DNA from: Eleusine coracana subsp. coracana
Taxonomy: Eukaryota > Streptophyta > Magnoliopsida > Poales > Poaceae
Reading direction: 5' to 3'
Assembly (NCBI GenBank): GCA_032690845.1
Contig: CM064417.1
Location: 34,726,432-34,790,431, forward strand
Length of the DNA: 64,000 nucleotides
Shown: positions 1 to 11,700 of the stretch, one piece after another
Position numbering within the stretch: position 1 is the first letter of the stretch
How the letters are laid out: each line of letters opens with the position of its first letter
Translations under genes and position numbers: made by a program
Notes under the pieces: model-generated
What the model was told of the DNA's origin: nothing
The model's database searches: none
Seen by the model: only the letters and a program-made list of their open reading frames with translations

Positions 1-535
1 TCAGTGATAAGGCTGGTAATGGTAGGTGAAGGACCCATTCATGCTTGTGATAACAGCACTCTGTTCGTACTGCTCAGAGTCTAAGATCCATAACTAGGTC
101 ATTTGGGACATCTGCTAACCTTGTCTGAGACCACTTCTCCCAATCATCTGTAGAAATTTCTGTGACCACAGAATGGTGATTGATTGCTACTCCAGCGGAT
201 GAATTTTAATGGTGCTAGGATGCTAGCTACAATCGAGTTGAGACTTTTTTTGACAGATGATCGCACTTCCTACTTGCTACCTGGCACATGCAAGGTTTGG
301 AAACGGACCATAACAGAGGTACGTTTACTTGTCGGCTATAGATGACCGTTCAGACAAAACGGAGCTCTTGTTTGTTCTCGCTTTTCCTCTAATCGTCTAC
401 CTTCATGGCCAAATAAGCTGGTATCCAAACCTTTTGTTACGTACAAGAAGCGTGAGGCAATCCAGCTGCAGCACATCCTCTTTCCTCTCAGCTTGGTAAC
501 CTTAGCTTTCCTCCTGCTGAAACCTGAAGAAAATT

Positions 536-553
536 AATTTATATATAAAAAAA
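536..553 (+). mobile_element. Micro-insertion with A-rich end and 17-bp direct repeats
   Basis: An 18-bp AT-rich segment ending in seven A residues lies between two perfect 17-bp copies of GAAACCTGAAGAAAATT (519-535 and 554-570). This is the layout left by target-primed reverse transcription when almost the whole element is lost from its 5' end. Slippage or break-repair duplication could give the same pattern. Confidence 0.45.
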
Positions 554-1153
554 GAAACCTGAAGAAAATTGAAAGGCAAAATGTGTCAACAAAGCCCAAC
601 CCAAACGGCTTCTCCAGTCATAACCGAGCCCAGCTCAAGAACACGGGTATGGAAAGCCCATTAAGGAAGGATCTGGTCCGCCCCTGGTTCTTACCAAAAA
701 AAAAAAAGACTAGCTTTCTTTCATCAGTTGGGCCGATTGTGCTAAAGCCCTTTCAGTTAGGCAGAACGAGCCGTGCAGATCATACCGAGACAGACTCTCC
801 AAATTTCTTGTAGCTGCTGCTGCTGCATCAAATTCGTGCAAAATCCCACTGGTGGTTAACTTGCGTGACAAGATCGAGGTCTGGTGATTGACGTGTACAC
901 GTGGTGCCTTTGCGGCTAAGATGGACGACTAACCGACCTGTCGTTAACGTGTTACACCATGCAACTGGTTATGTCGCAATATATCTGATGACCTAAAGCA
1001 TGTGACTAGTTCAAAGTTGAAATGGAAAACGGCAATCGATACAGAGGCCCCGTTTTCAGAATGTGCGGGTTTGCCTCTTTCAACATAGGTCGCTTCTGCA
1101 GCAAATCGCAACGTCGGCAACTAAATCAAAGGGGAGCGCCATCTGAAAATAGA

Positions 1154-1384
1154 TACTCCCAAAATTGTTATTGTGATTGACTTTTTTCATAAACTTTGAT
1201 CATTCGTCTTATTTAAAAAATTATCTCAAATACACAAAATTATTGATTATATTTTAAGTTTATCTAGTAATAAATCTAATCATAAAAAATATCTGATAAT
1301 TTTCAAATTATTTTGAATAAGACGAATGATCAAAGGTAACGAAAAAAAGTCAATAACGATAACAATTTTAGAACGGATGGAGTA
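1154..1384. mobile_element. Stowaway-type MITE
   Basis: The ends are inverted repeats. The right end reads CAATTTTAGAACGGATGGAGTA and the left end reads TACTCCCAAAATTGTTATTG, the usual Stowaway consensus with a few bases missing from the left arm. TA lies at both borders, matching the TA target duplication of Tc1/mariner-derived MITEs. The interior arms also pair: a motif near 1198 containing GATCATTCGTCTTATT is mirrored by AATAAGACGAATGATC near 1316. There is no coding capacity. Confidence 0.75.
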
Positions 1385-1677
1385 TACGATAGCAATTTTG
1401 CTGACTTGACAATATCATTATGAGGGGAAAAAAAAGATGAAGTTTTTATCAGATTCAATTACTAAAATTTTAGTCTTGAAAATTGTACAATAAATCTGAG
1501 ACTGAACTACATAATTCCGCGCGCGTGACCCGTGTTAGCCTCGTGAACCATCATCAGCGTCCGGAGATTGAGAACATCCTACAGGGATTAAACACCGGGA
1601 CCAGGATATCATTCGCAACCGTGCGCTTAATCCAGATTGCCTTTGATCCCATTGCCTGATGACGACATGCGTGGGAT

Positions 1678-1700
1678 GGGGGGGGGGGGGGGGGGGGGGG
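1678..1700. repeat. Poly-G tract of about 23 bases
   Basis: An uninterrupted run of about 23 G residues lies in otherwise mixed sequence. It could fold as a G-quadruplex. The exact length is uncertain because such runs are prone to sequencing slippage. Confidence 0.85.
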
Positions 1701-2623
1701 TGCATGTGCGGGCGTGGGTGCGGCACGAGGAGGCTGTCCCGGCGAGGGGACGCCGTGCCATCGGAGATCGCGTGCTGCCCTGACCGTAAGATCTCGCAGC
1801 CTCATCGGATTTGGACGCATCTGCTTTATTCCGTTCCCCTTTTTCTCCCAGGCTCATGTGCCCTGTCACCGCCTCCCGTTCATGAAGCTACTGTGCCAGA
1901 TGCCTTCGACTGATCTGCCCAGGGAGACGAGTGCCCGTCTACTAGACATGAATATTGCTTAAATATTATTAGTCCTTCAGCTTACGGATGCTAGGGTGTC
2001 CAAAAGCACAAACAACTCACTTTTGACCGGCTGGGTTCTACCGACCTTCTAATTTTGATTGGCCTGATCGCGTCGACCTTTTCTGGTCAGCAAACTCGCT
2101 CGTCGTAGCTACGTGCTTGAATATGCATGTTTGTTATTATATTGCTCACAGGCTATATATGTGGTGAGAAGCCTTAAGAACAAAGGGTGATGATGGTGAT
2201 GCACGGTTTTTATATAATAGTGCGCGCACAAGGATGAATGTGGATGGTCCCTCTCGAGTCCTCCTGGACCCCAGTACAATCATCAAAAGTTTGCGCAAGT
2301 GCTCCTGACTTTCATGGCGATCAAACCCGGTGGCTCAATCATCAATGTGATGAGATCCAATCATTTTAACCATACGTGTGAAGCTGCACCCGCAGTGTAT
2401 CAGGCCTTGCTCCTACTTAGATTATCATTTTTACGACCTTTTTCCAGTCGCAAACTACGAAAGATCCAGACTCTTTTGGCACATACAAGTAGTAGTCAAG
2501 TTCGCAGTAGAAGAGGACAGCTCAACTTCATGCGTCTCCGGTGAAATTACATCTCATTCTCCATTGCATCTCGGGCACTCGCTTAAAATATCCTATATAT
2601 CATCACTGCCCCCCAAAAAAAAT

Positions 2624-2730
2624 ATTACTCTCTTCGTTCTTAAATTGTAGTCATTAGGATAGCAAGACAATTTTCATTTTAAAATTAGAATTCTTATCTT
2701 GATAATCATAATTTAAAAAGATAGGAAATA
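2624..2730. mobile_element. Short Stowaway-like MITE, decayed copy
   Basis: The left end, ATTACTCTCTTCGTTCT, is followed by a motif also found near 25.15 kb and 32.95 kb (AAATTGTAGTCATTAGGA and variants). The right end is degenerate and I could not place it exactly. This is the most diverged of three copies of one roughly 100-bp family in the window. Confidence 0.5.
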
Positions 2731-3369
2731 CCACTTAACAATATTGTTCATATATCCTATTTCGTGTGTAACTAGCTAGGAAAAACCAAAAGACATATTG
2801 ACTTTAAGAGCCGGCATGCTTGGAGATTATTCATCAGTATTCCAGCCGTTGATTAAAAGAAAAGAAGGTGGCGGTGCTTAACTAAATTGCAGGGTGTAAA
2901 GTGCAAAAGCGGAAACAAACTGAAAAAAAAAAAGAAATAAACAAATTAGCTCACCGCGTGCCACGTCAGTGGGCGGCGCCGGGTCGAGTTTGGTCCGTGC
3001 GGCTTTGGAATCAACGGCCAACTTTCGGCTCCCAACCGGCCCGATTTGATTTGATAACAACGGCACACACTATTAGCCACCCACTTTCTATAAACAAAGC
3101 CTTTATAGCCTCATCTGTAGCTCACCATATTTGCATGCAGAGGCACAAAGTCGCAGGCAGGTGGGTCCGATAGTTCTACGGTCCCACGTGCATGTTGTGC
3201 GGCCGCCGTAATGGTCGGTCCGAGCTGTACACTTTGGGTTTTCTACGTACATCCTCCACCCCACTGACAGCCCCTCCCTGTTGTGTGTATGTGATCCGTT
3301 TGCATTGGATCACTCGAGGGAGCGCAACAATCCCCAACAGCGGATTCTAGTGACAACTCTTTCTTATTA

Positions 3370-3762
3370 AACATCCTATAAGGCTAAGGTCAATCTAAAA
3401 AAAAGTCAATCTTATTAGTAGTTTCATAATAGTTTTATTTTTAATAAATAATATGTCATATAAATAAACTAACAATGTGACATATAATTTATGCCATGTC
3501 GTCCCAAAATTTTAAAACTACAACAAAACTTCATTAAGAGTGTTTGAAATTCATCTCTACATATTTAACAACTCTTATTGATCATTGAGATGAAATATTT
3601 AAATGCAACATTAACATATGAAACCGTGAATTAAAACTTTGCATTCAGGAACCTAGTTTCATTCATCAATTTCAAAATTATGGGACGACATGATATTTTT
3701 TTAAAAATAACAAAATAAAATCATCCATTAAAAATGACCTAATACCATGTTGGTGTGGCAAA
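3370..3762. repeat. Old palindromic AT-rich repeat, probably a MITE
   Basis: A motif CATGTCGTCCCAAAATTTT near 3495 is mirrored by AAAATTATGGGACGACATG near 3675, and the flanking A/T-rich arms are loosely complementary. The layout suggests an eroded MITE. No target duplication could be fixed, so the borders are approximate. Confidence 0.4.
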
Positions 3763-4019
3763 TCCCAATTTGATATAGTCCGCACATCTATCATATTTAT
3801 GTTACACTATATAGTCTGCTTATAGTTCACTAATATCTTTGTTTCTGGTATAATGATTTACATGTGGTATTTTGATACAAATAAGCTTGAGGGATTGATG
3901 ATTCTTTTTCTGAAAACATTTATTATGATTACTATTGTTTTTTGAATTATCATGAGTAGTGTTGAATTTGTATTGAGGACTTTTAGGTAGGGATTGAAAA
4001 ACTGCTACAGTGCTAGGTT

Positions 4020-4195
4020 TTTCTATCACAAAAAAAACTGTCAATAAACCAGAAAAACTAATCAAAAACCATTTTGCTACTGTATCAAGATTTGGTTTTT
4101 CGATAAACCGATTATTTGATGAAACCGGATCAGATCGGTTTTATTAAAAACCGTGAAAACCGATCGGTTTTCAACGGTTTTTTAATCTATACCTT
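4020..4195. repeat. Repeat rich in AAACCG/CGGTTT motifs
   Basis: Many short inverted motifs such as AAACCGATCGGTTTT and AAAACCGTGAAAACCG are packed into about 170 bp. A region of similar style occurs near 52.02-52.37 kb. I could not assign it to a known family. Confidence 0.35.
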
Positions 4196-5019
4196 TAGAG
4201 AAATTTTTTTGAACCAATGATTTCTTATAAATTTGAATTAATAACTTCAAAAATTAATATATCATGCCTCCACTCTAAATAGAGTTACTATTTATACACA
4301 CAAAAAAGTTACTAATTATTAAATATGAAATTATTTGAATACTCCATCTTCCTAGTGCTTCGTGAGCATCACAACGTCGTCAACTAGCAACATGAGGAAA
4401 GATCACAACGTTAGATCATACAATAACATCATTTATGTGCGGATTTTATTTGTTGACGTAAGAAAAAGTAATTAAGTAATGATGTTTTAATTGTCAATTG
4501 CCTATGTATATTTGGAATGAAAATTGAGAATATAGATTGCACATCATAATCGCATGGACATGAGAAAACTGATGAATCTCCAATCAAATTTCCTTCACAC
4601 AAATTTGATAATAACATTATAATCAAATCACTCGTGAGATTATGTGTCTCACCACGTGCATCAATATGCCATCAGTATGGCGGCAGCAAGCTGTCCATGT
4701 CCAAATTTAAAACAGTTTTTATTATTCTCCTTTCTTTTTCCTTCCGTTGCCTTTCCGGTAGTTTGTGTATACAGTATACAGTTATATATACGTTTGCGTA
4801 TATACGGACGGTACCCGATACATCTTCCCTTTTCGAAAATTACCATCACCCACCTCCCAATAAAAGGCCCACGCCTTCGTGCTCCTCCTGTTTCCCCCTT
4901 CCCCCTACCTCCGCCACCGCCGACGCCGACGCACGCCGGCCACCGCGGGAGCCCCGGCGCCATACCTTCACGGTCAGCGCCCCTACTCCCTCTCTCCTTG
5001 ATCGGATTTGAGCTTCACG

Positions 5020-5722
5020 GTACCCTTTACACCGCAGCTGCTCCTGTTTACCTCGGGTATCGTCCTCCCCGTCGGCGTGGGGTGGAGATCCGACCCGACC
5101 TTCTTATGATTTATCTTGATATTTGGGTGCCCTATCCGGCTCGCCCGTATTGGTTCGCAGAAACTTTCTTCGCTATGAATCCGAATCTTCCTTCCGTGGA
5201 TGGGATCGCTCTGTTTGTTGGAGATTTGTCTGCTGCGTCATGGAGTGCTAATACCATTCTTTTTCTACCCCCAAATCCAGATTTCTGTGGGCGCAGCTGG
5301 TTCCCAACGTTAATCCGCCCCTGGTGTAGTGTACGCTGTGCGATCTCTAGTAATAATTGTGCTATTCAGCCGTAGATGACCCGTATCGAAGCGTAGTTAC
5401 CGTTCACACCCATTAATTTCGCCCCCTTGGTACAGTGATATTGCTGTGCTGCTAGTCATCACCCATTAGTGCTCCAATTTTATACATATCGGAATTTTCG
5501 AGGCATCATGGACAATCATGGTCTGATTAAAAGGTTTTGCATGGTATACTCAAGAATCTACATTGCTTGGTTCTGCAGTGCCGGCGCATGAGTGTCCCTT
5601 AGAAGCACTGGGTAGCTTTGTTGTGCTGATGTTATGTGCTGAGTTCTTATGCTAGCTTTCTTTCTGCACTTGGGTTAAAGTTTTTCATTTCGTAGTTTAA
5701 ATGTGCTGGTTTTCCCTTTCAG
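5020..5722 (+). other. Probable 5'-UTR intron of RHD3
   Basis: A GC-rich leader around 4.88-5.02 kb ends at a possible donor, CACG|GTACCC, and a clear pyrimidine-rich acceptor (TTTCCCTTTCAG) ends at 5722, 47 bases before the RHD3 start codon. No coding frame in between continues the protein. The acceptor is convincing, but the donor is a guess. Confidence 0.45.
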
Positions 5723-5769
5723 AGTTTATTAAACGTGATACATCATTCGTCGTGTCCTACAGAGCAGAA

Positions 5770-8700
5770 ATGGCGGATGTGTGTTTCTCTACACAGCTGA
5801 TAGATGGAGATGGGGTCTTCAATGTCTCCGGATTGGAGGACTTCATGAAGCAAGTTAGATTGGGTGAATGTGGGCTATCATATGCTGTTGTATCAATAAT
5901 GGGCCCTCAGAGTAGTGGTATGGATTTTTTCTCTCATTGTTTCGATACTGTTTTATGAATATTATCTTTCGTCTGAGTAACCATTGCACCCAATGTGCTG
6001 CAGGAAAGAGTACACTTTTGAACCATCTTTTTGGGACGAATTTTAGAGAGATGGATGCTTACAGAGGAAGGTACACAACTAGTCCTTGACATGTTTATGC
6101 CTTTGACGCCACAAACTTTCCTGAGTCTGGTGTAGACTATCTGTGTCCGTAAATTCACTGGAATTTCATAAAATTTCAGGTCTCAGACTACGAAAGGTAT
6201 ATGGTTGGCGAAGGCCCAAAACATTGAACCTTGCACCCTTGTAATGGATTTGGAAGGCACTGATGGAAGAGAACGGGGAGAGGTAACGAAAATGAGCATA
6301 TCGTCACTGCAACTTATGTTTCTAGTGTCAAAGAATATACGCACATACTCACTCTCTGCATGCGGACATTCTATTGGACCAGTGATTGTTTTGCATTCCG
6401 TAGTTCAGTTGGATATCCGGGGGCTATCTACAGCATCTTATCAACTAGAACATTGCCTAAGCCTATTAAGCAACCCCCATTGATTTAAGTTCAGAACACT
6501 ACAGGTTATATTGGAAGGTCGTTGTCTTGCTAAATAAACCTAATACAAATATGAATGCTGCATCCTCTTCTGTCAAATAATTCCACTAGTTGAACCTGTA
6601 TTTTGCTCAAAATAAACCTTCTGATTCCTCACATATGTCATGGGCTCTGGGCTATGGGGTCGTCTATAGTTGTTATTTTTAGTTATGGAGTTTTTACTTT
6701 TAATTCACTTTGTGCTTATATGATGCCTAATTCACCTACATGACGTTTCAGGACGACACAGCCTTTGAGAAGCAAAGTGCGTTGTTTGCTCTAGCCGTTT
6801 CAGACATTGTGCTGATCAACATGTAAGTTTTACTAACCGATGGTTGCTTGACATAATATTCCCTTGTACAGCTGAGCAACTGTTTGTTTTCCTTTAGGTG
6901 GTGTCATGATATTGGCAGAGAACAGGCTGCAAACAAGCCTCTTTTGAAGACAGTTTTCCAGGTATATTTATCATCTTCAATTGCTGTGCATAAGAATTGT
7001 CCATTTACCCCCTGACATTTGACATTAGGAATTATCCATATGTATAGGTCATGATGAGGTTGTTCAGTCCTCGCAAAACAACATTGTTATTTGTTATTCG
7101 TGACAAATCAAGGGTAAGGGTTTGCTATTTTGCAGTTTAGGCTGCTGATGAACTGTTAATTTTTTTGTTTTTTTCTTTCTTTCCAAGTCTGATTATTCAT
7201 TTATTTGTATGTCTATTAATGTAAGCCTTTATGGTTTCAAACAGACACCCCTAGAAAATCTTGAGCCTATTTTAAGGGAAGATATTCAGAAGGTATGTGT
7301 TTATTTGACATTTCTGTTTTGTTGCTATCCCCTTGTGTTTTCAATCAGGTGAACTGATTTCATTTTGCTGCAGATATGGGATGCTGTTCCTAAACCTCAT
7401 GCCCATAAAGAGACTCCGCTAAGTGAATTTTTCAATGTAAACATGACTTTCAATGATTCAATCTTTCTTCTTGTTGATGTTTCATGCTAAACTTACTATC
7501 AAGCGCATCTGTTTTTGACATTCAGGTACAAGTTGTGGCACTATCCAGTTATGAAGAAAAAGAAGAGTTATTCAAAGCGCAGGTTAGTGTATATGAACTC
7601 TAAATCGCTAAAATTGGGCTCATTTGTGATTGTGCTATGATTATTATGCCTAATAGTTGATCATTTTTTTTTCTGAAGGTTTCCGATTTAAGAGATAGGT
7701 TTCAGCAGTCTATTGCCCCTGGCGGGCTTGCTGGAGATCGGCGTGGTGTTGTCCCAGCTTCAGGTTTTTCGTTCAGTTCACAGCAATTTTGGAAGGTCAT
7801 TAAGGAAAACAAAGACCTTGATCTACCTGCTCATAAAGTGAGTACCATCTATTGTTTTCCAATTTAGGCATCTAGATCATGTATAATGACATATTCTTTT
7901 TGCTTTCATCCAGGTTATGGTGGCTACTGTGCGTTGTGAGGAAATTGGTAATGAGAAAGTTGCCAGTTTCACAGCTGATGAGGTTATTACAGTTCATAAT
8001 ACGCTCGATGTGTTCCATAGATATAGACCCATGCATGAACTGACGTTAAATGCTTTTATATGTGATGAAGGAATGGCAACAAATTGAGGAGGCTGTTCAA
8101 CATGACTATGTTCCTGGGTTTGGGAAAAAGATCAGCATCCTTCTTGATAGATGTTTATCTGAGTGAGTTAACTAGTCTTTTCTCCTATAAGCTATTCTCC
8201 AAGTCTAGAAAGCTTTCAAGGAATGGCTAGTTACTGCCATTTACACATTCCATTTCCTGATGTAAGGGTTTCTTAATACTACCAGTCTGTTCTAGCTAAA
8301 TTAGTTGAATTCTATGCAGATAAATTTGATGGAAGATTATCTTAATTTCAACTCTTAGAGCTGAATAGTTACACAAATACACTGAGTCTAGGATCAGGGT
8401 CCCTGGTTTGAATCATGTTTAACTATTTTCCTTTAGTAATTATGAGCTTCTAAGCAGGATTGGTTAGGGCAATGGGCATTGTAAAGCATATCGATCTGTT
8501 GAAGAACTATAGAATTTACCATCCATCAGAGATAAAGTCCATGTTTTATCATCCATCTGATATAATAGCCATGCTCACTTAACATAAATAATTAATATAT
8601 GGGACAATTGCATGAATGCTTGCCTTTGATGATCTCATTCTTCTTCAATTGCAGTTATGACATAGAGGCTATTTATTTTGATGAAGGTGTGAGAAACTCT

Positions 8701-11700
8701 AAAAGACAACAACTTGAGTCTAGACTCTTACAGGTATCCCCATGCTTTTGAGCTTTTATTTTAGGCACACCTTGTCTGTTATATCAAATAGTTTCCCCTC
8801 CAAAATTCCTGGCATTTAGTCTGTATAAATGTCAGTACTTCCTAACTCCTTCTGTATATGCATATGGTCATCTTAAAGTCTCCTAGAGGCAAGTTTAGCT
8901 ACTACTTTCTTGAAACTTTCCTTTATCATATTATTTTTACCTTCTTTATTCCAGTGTGGATATTACTGATTATATTAGCAGTCAATAAGTTTAAAACTTT
9001 TGTCTGAAACTCTGAATCATGTTTCAAACTAAACATATTTATATACGAAGGGGTTAATCCACATTTAACATATGTATTCATGGCATAAGTCATATTTCAA
9101 ACTTGTTATATGGAGGTTAATACCGGAAAATACTTATTTCCTGATTAAATTACCAACTTTTGTCTAGCTGATTCGTTAAAGAAACCTGAATTGTGACCAA
9201 CAGCATTCTTGCGTATTAATTTCCCTGATATGATTTGTTAAAAGAGTGAAAGATTCAGTATACAAAAAATGGAACCTGAATTGTGACCAACAGCATTTCT
9301 ATTGTTTTTTGTAGTTTTGTTTACTTGATTGGATTTCAGTTTGATTTAAGGTCCTTTGCTTCTTATTATCTCACTGTAGTACTCATTATTTTGATTGACT
9401 CCTTCTTACAGCAATGCCTTTGTTATTTGTTTTAGCTTGTCAATCCTGCCTACCAATCTCTTCTGGGTCACTTGCGAACTCGAACTTTAGATGCATTTAA
9501 GGAGTCCTTTGACAAGGCCCTAGAGAAGGAGGGGTTCGCAGTTGCTGCACGTAATTGTACTCAGGCTTTCTTGGAGAAGTTTGATAAAGGATCTGAAGGT
9601 ATATTTATGGGAATGTTATCATTTGAGAAATATACTTAATGTTGGTAACAAGAAAGTTAACTCTGGAATCTGCTTGAAATGTTCTAGACTAGGATAAGAA
9701 ACTGGTTTGTATAATGGAACACCTTCCTAGACAAATAATTTAGTGGAAGATAAATACCTAAATCAATATTATTATTTTCTCCAATCCTGTCATCCTTGGT
9801 GAACAAATAATTTTGAGTATTTACTTGACATTTTCTGGTGCCCTCCATTGAAGAATGAAATTATTTTGTTATTTAAACTACACAAAAGAACAGGTACATC
9901 TCAGCCTGATGAGTCATGAACAGACCATAATTTTAAAGCATTAATTGAGACACTATGATTGCCTAAGGTCCTGCTAGAAATTTTTTACTTGTCGGACACC
10001 ATCTATATTATTAGCTTCTTCTGGAGACTGACTTTTTTTTAGGATAAAGTCCACTTTGCTCCCTTCAAGTATAGACAAAGTTTAGATAACCCCCTAAACT
10101 ATTGTTTGGTTTGTTTTACCCCCATTGTTCGCAAAACTAAAACGTTTTACACCTTTGACTGGTATTTTAATCCCAAATTACTAATATAGTTCGGGATAGA
10201 GTTGAGATTGTCCCTCTCAGCCTTACACATGTCTTGTCTAACGTGGTAATTAAATTAATATGACATATAACCCTATCCTGACCCAGTTATGATGTGTGTG
10301 CACCCTTGTTTCTATACAGTCTTGCCTTACTTTCCGTTTCGTACATCTCTCGAGACGCTCAACCATTAGGAGCTCGTGGTCACTGACAAGCTCACTCAAT
10401 CCGTGCCACCGCGATGTCCTCGATTCGCCTATCATCAACTCCCTATAGTTGTAGCCCAGCTGTACTTCTCCTTGTGCTGCCAAACGAGAGAACAGAGAAA
10501 AAGAACCACACACAAAAGAGTATAGACTCGAATAGGATTATGTGACTTGTTTAGTCCTTTGTCACGTTGTACGACACATGTGTGAAGGTTGAGAGGGCAA
10601 TCCTAACTCAAACCCGGGTCCATATTAGCAAATCGGGATTAAAATACTGATTAAAGGTGTAAAATGATCTATTTTAAAAAATCATGGGGATAAAACAAAC
10701 CAAATGATAGTTTAGGGGGTTATCCGTGATGGAATAAGTCTTGTACTGTTTGGTCTTGGTCTTTGTTTGACTGCTGGTCCTGTCCAGGACAGCATATTAG
10801 TCCTTGTATAGGACAGCATCTTGGTCCTATATAGGACAGTAGTTAGGACAGCATCTAGGACTGCATTAGATCATCTAGGCTGCACTTGCTTTATGCTTTT
10901 AGACTAGCATCTTAGACCAGCATATTAGCATATGCTGGCCCTTGGCCAGCTATAAATATGTATCCACAACCCCTTGGGTTGGAATGGCATTGTGTGAGTT
11001 GTGTAAGAAATAAACCAGAAAATTGCCCCATCTCCTAGTGTCATCCTCTCTCAATGAGAGTTACAGTTCAGTTTCTAACATCTGGTATCAGAGCCGTGTT
11101 GTCTTGTAGCCTAAACATCTCCTGCTCATCTCCCTCCCTAGCCTCTCAGTCAGCAGCAGGAACATCTGTTGTCCCTGCACATCTTCCTTCCCCTGCTCAG
11201 AGCAGCAGCAGCTCGTCAGGGGCAGCCTCTTCCCCACGCAGCAGCCCCCTAGTGGCGTGCCATGTCCGCAGAACATTCTCGGCGTTCGGTCGCCTCGAGC
11301 GAGCGACTTCGGCAGGAGGCCGAGCTCGCCGCGGCAGAGGAGCGCGAGCGTGCAGCGGCAGCAGCCGCTGCGGTGGCGGCGAGGGCGTCAAGGCTGGCAG
11401 CGGCGGAGCTGGCAGCAGCAAGGGCGGAGGCGGCGGCAGTGGCGGCGGCGGATGCAGCGCGTGCGGCCGCGGCAGACCTTGAGGCTCTGCGTGGTGGCAG
11501 CGTTGGCGGCTCTGTTGCTGATGGCAACATCGACGAAGAGCTCAGGGAGCTAGAGGCGGTGCGGGAGCAGGAGGCAGCGCAGGAGCGGGCGGCGCGGTGG
11601 GTGGCTGCGCACCCCCACGGGCGTGGTGGCGGCAGCCCAGACGGGCGTGGACGCGCGGGCAGCGTTTCTGGAGGGGACGCGTGCGGCGGTCGCACTCCTA

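Larger units (their letters stand above)
1..4640. other. Intergenic region upstream of RHD3, no gene seen
   Basis: No open reading frame here resembles a known protein, and the short frames overlap repeats or simple sequence. The stretch holds a Stowaway-type MITE near 1.15-1.38 kb, a 23-base G run near 1.68 kb, a degenerate short MITE near 2.63 kb, an old palindromic AT-rich repeat near 3.37-3.76 kb and a CGGTTT-rich repeat near 4.0-4.2 kb. The last few hundred bases before about 4.88 kb should contain the RHD3 promoter; no clear TATA box was identified. Confidence 0.6.

Noticed and set aside
4644..5375. 243-codon plus-strand frame
   Set aside because: It spans the RHD3 leader and its 5'-UTR intron, has low-complexity composition and shows no family resemblance.
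11249..11695. Minus-strand and other-frame reading frames over the copia gag-pol region
   Set aside because: They mirror the GC-rich Ala/Arg-coding polyprotein and have no features of their own.
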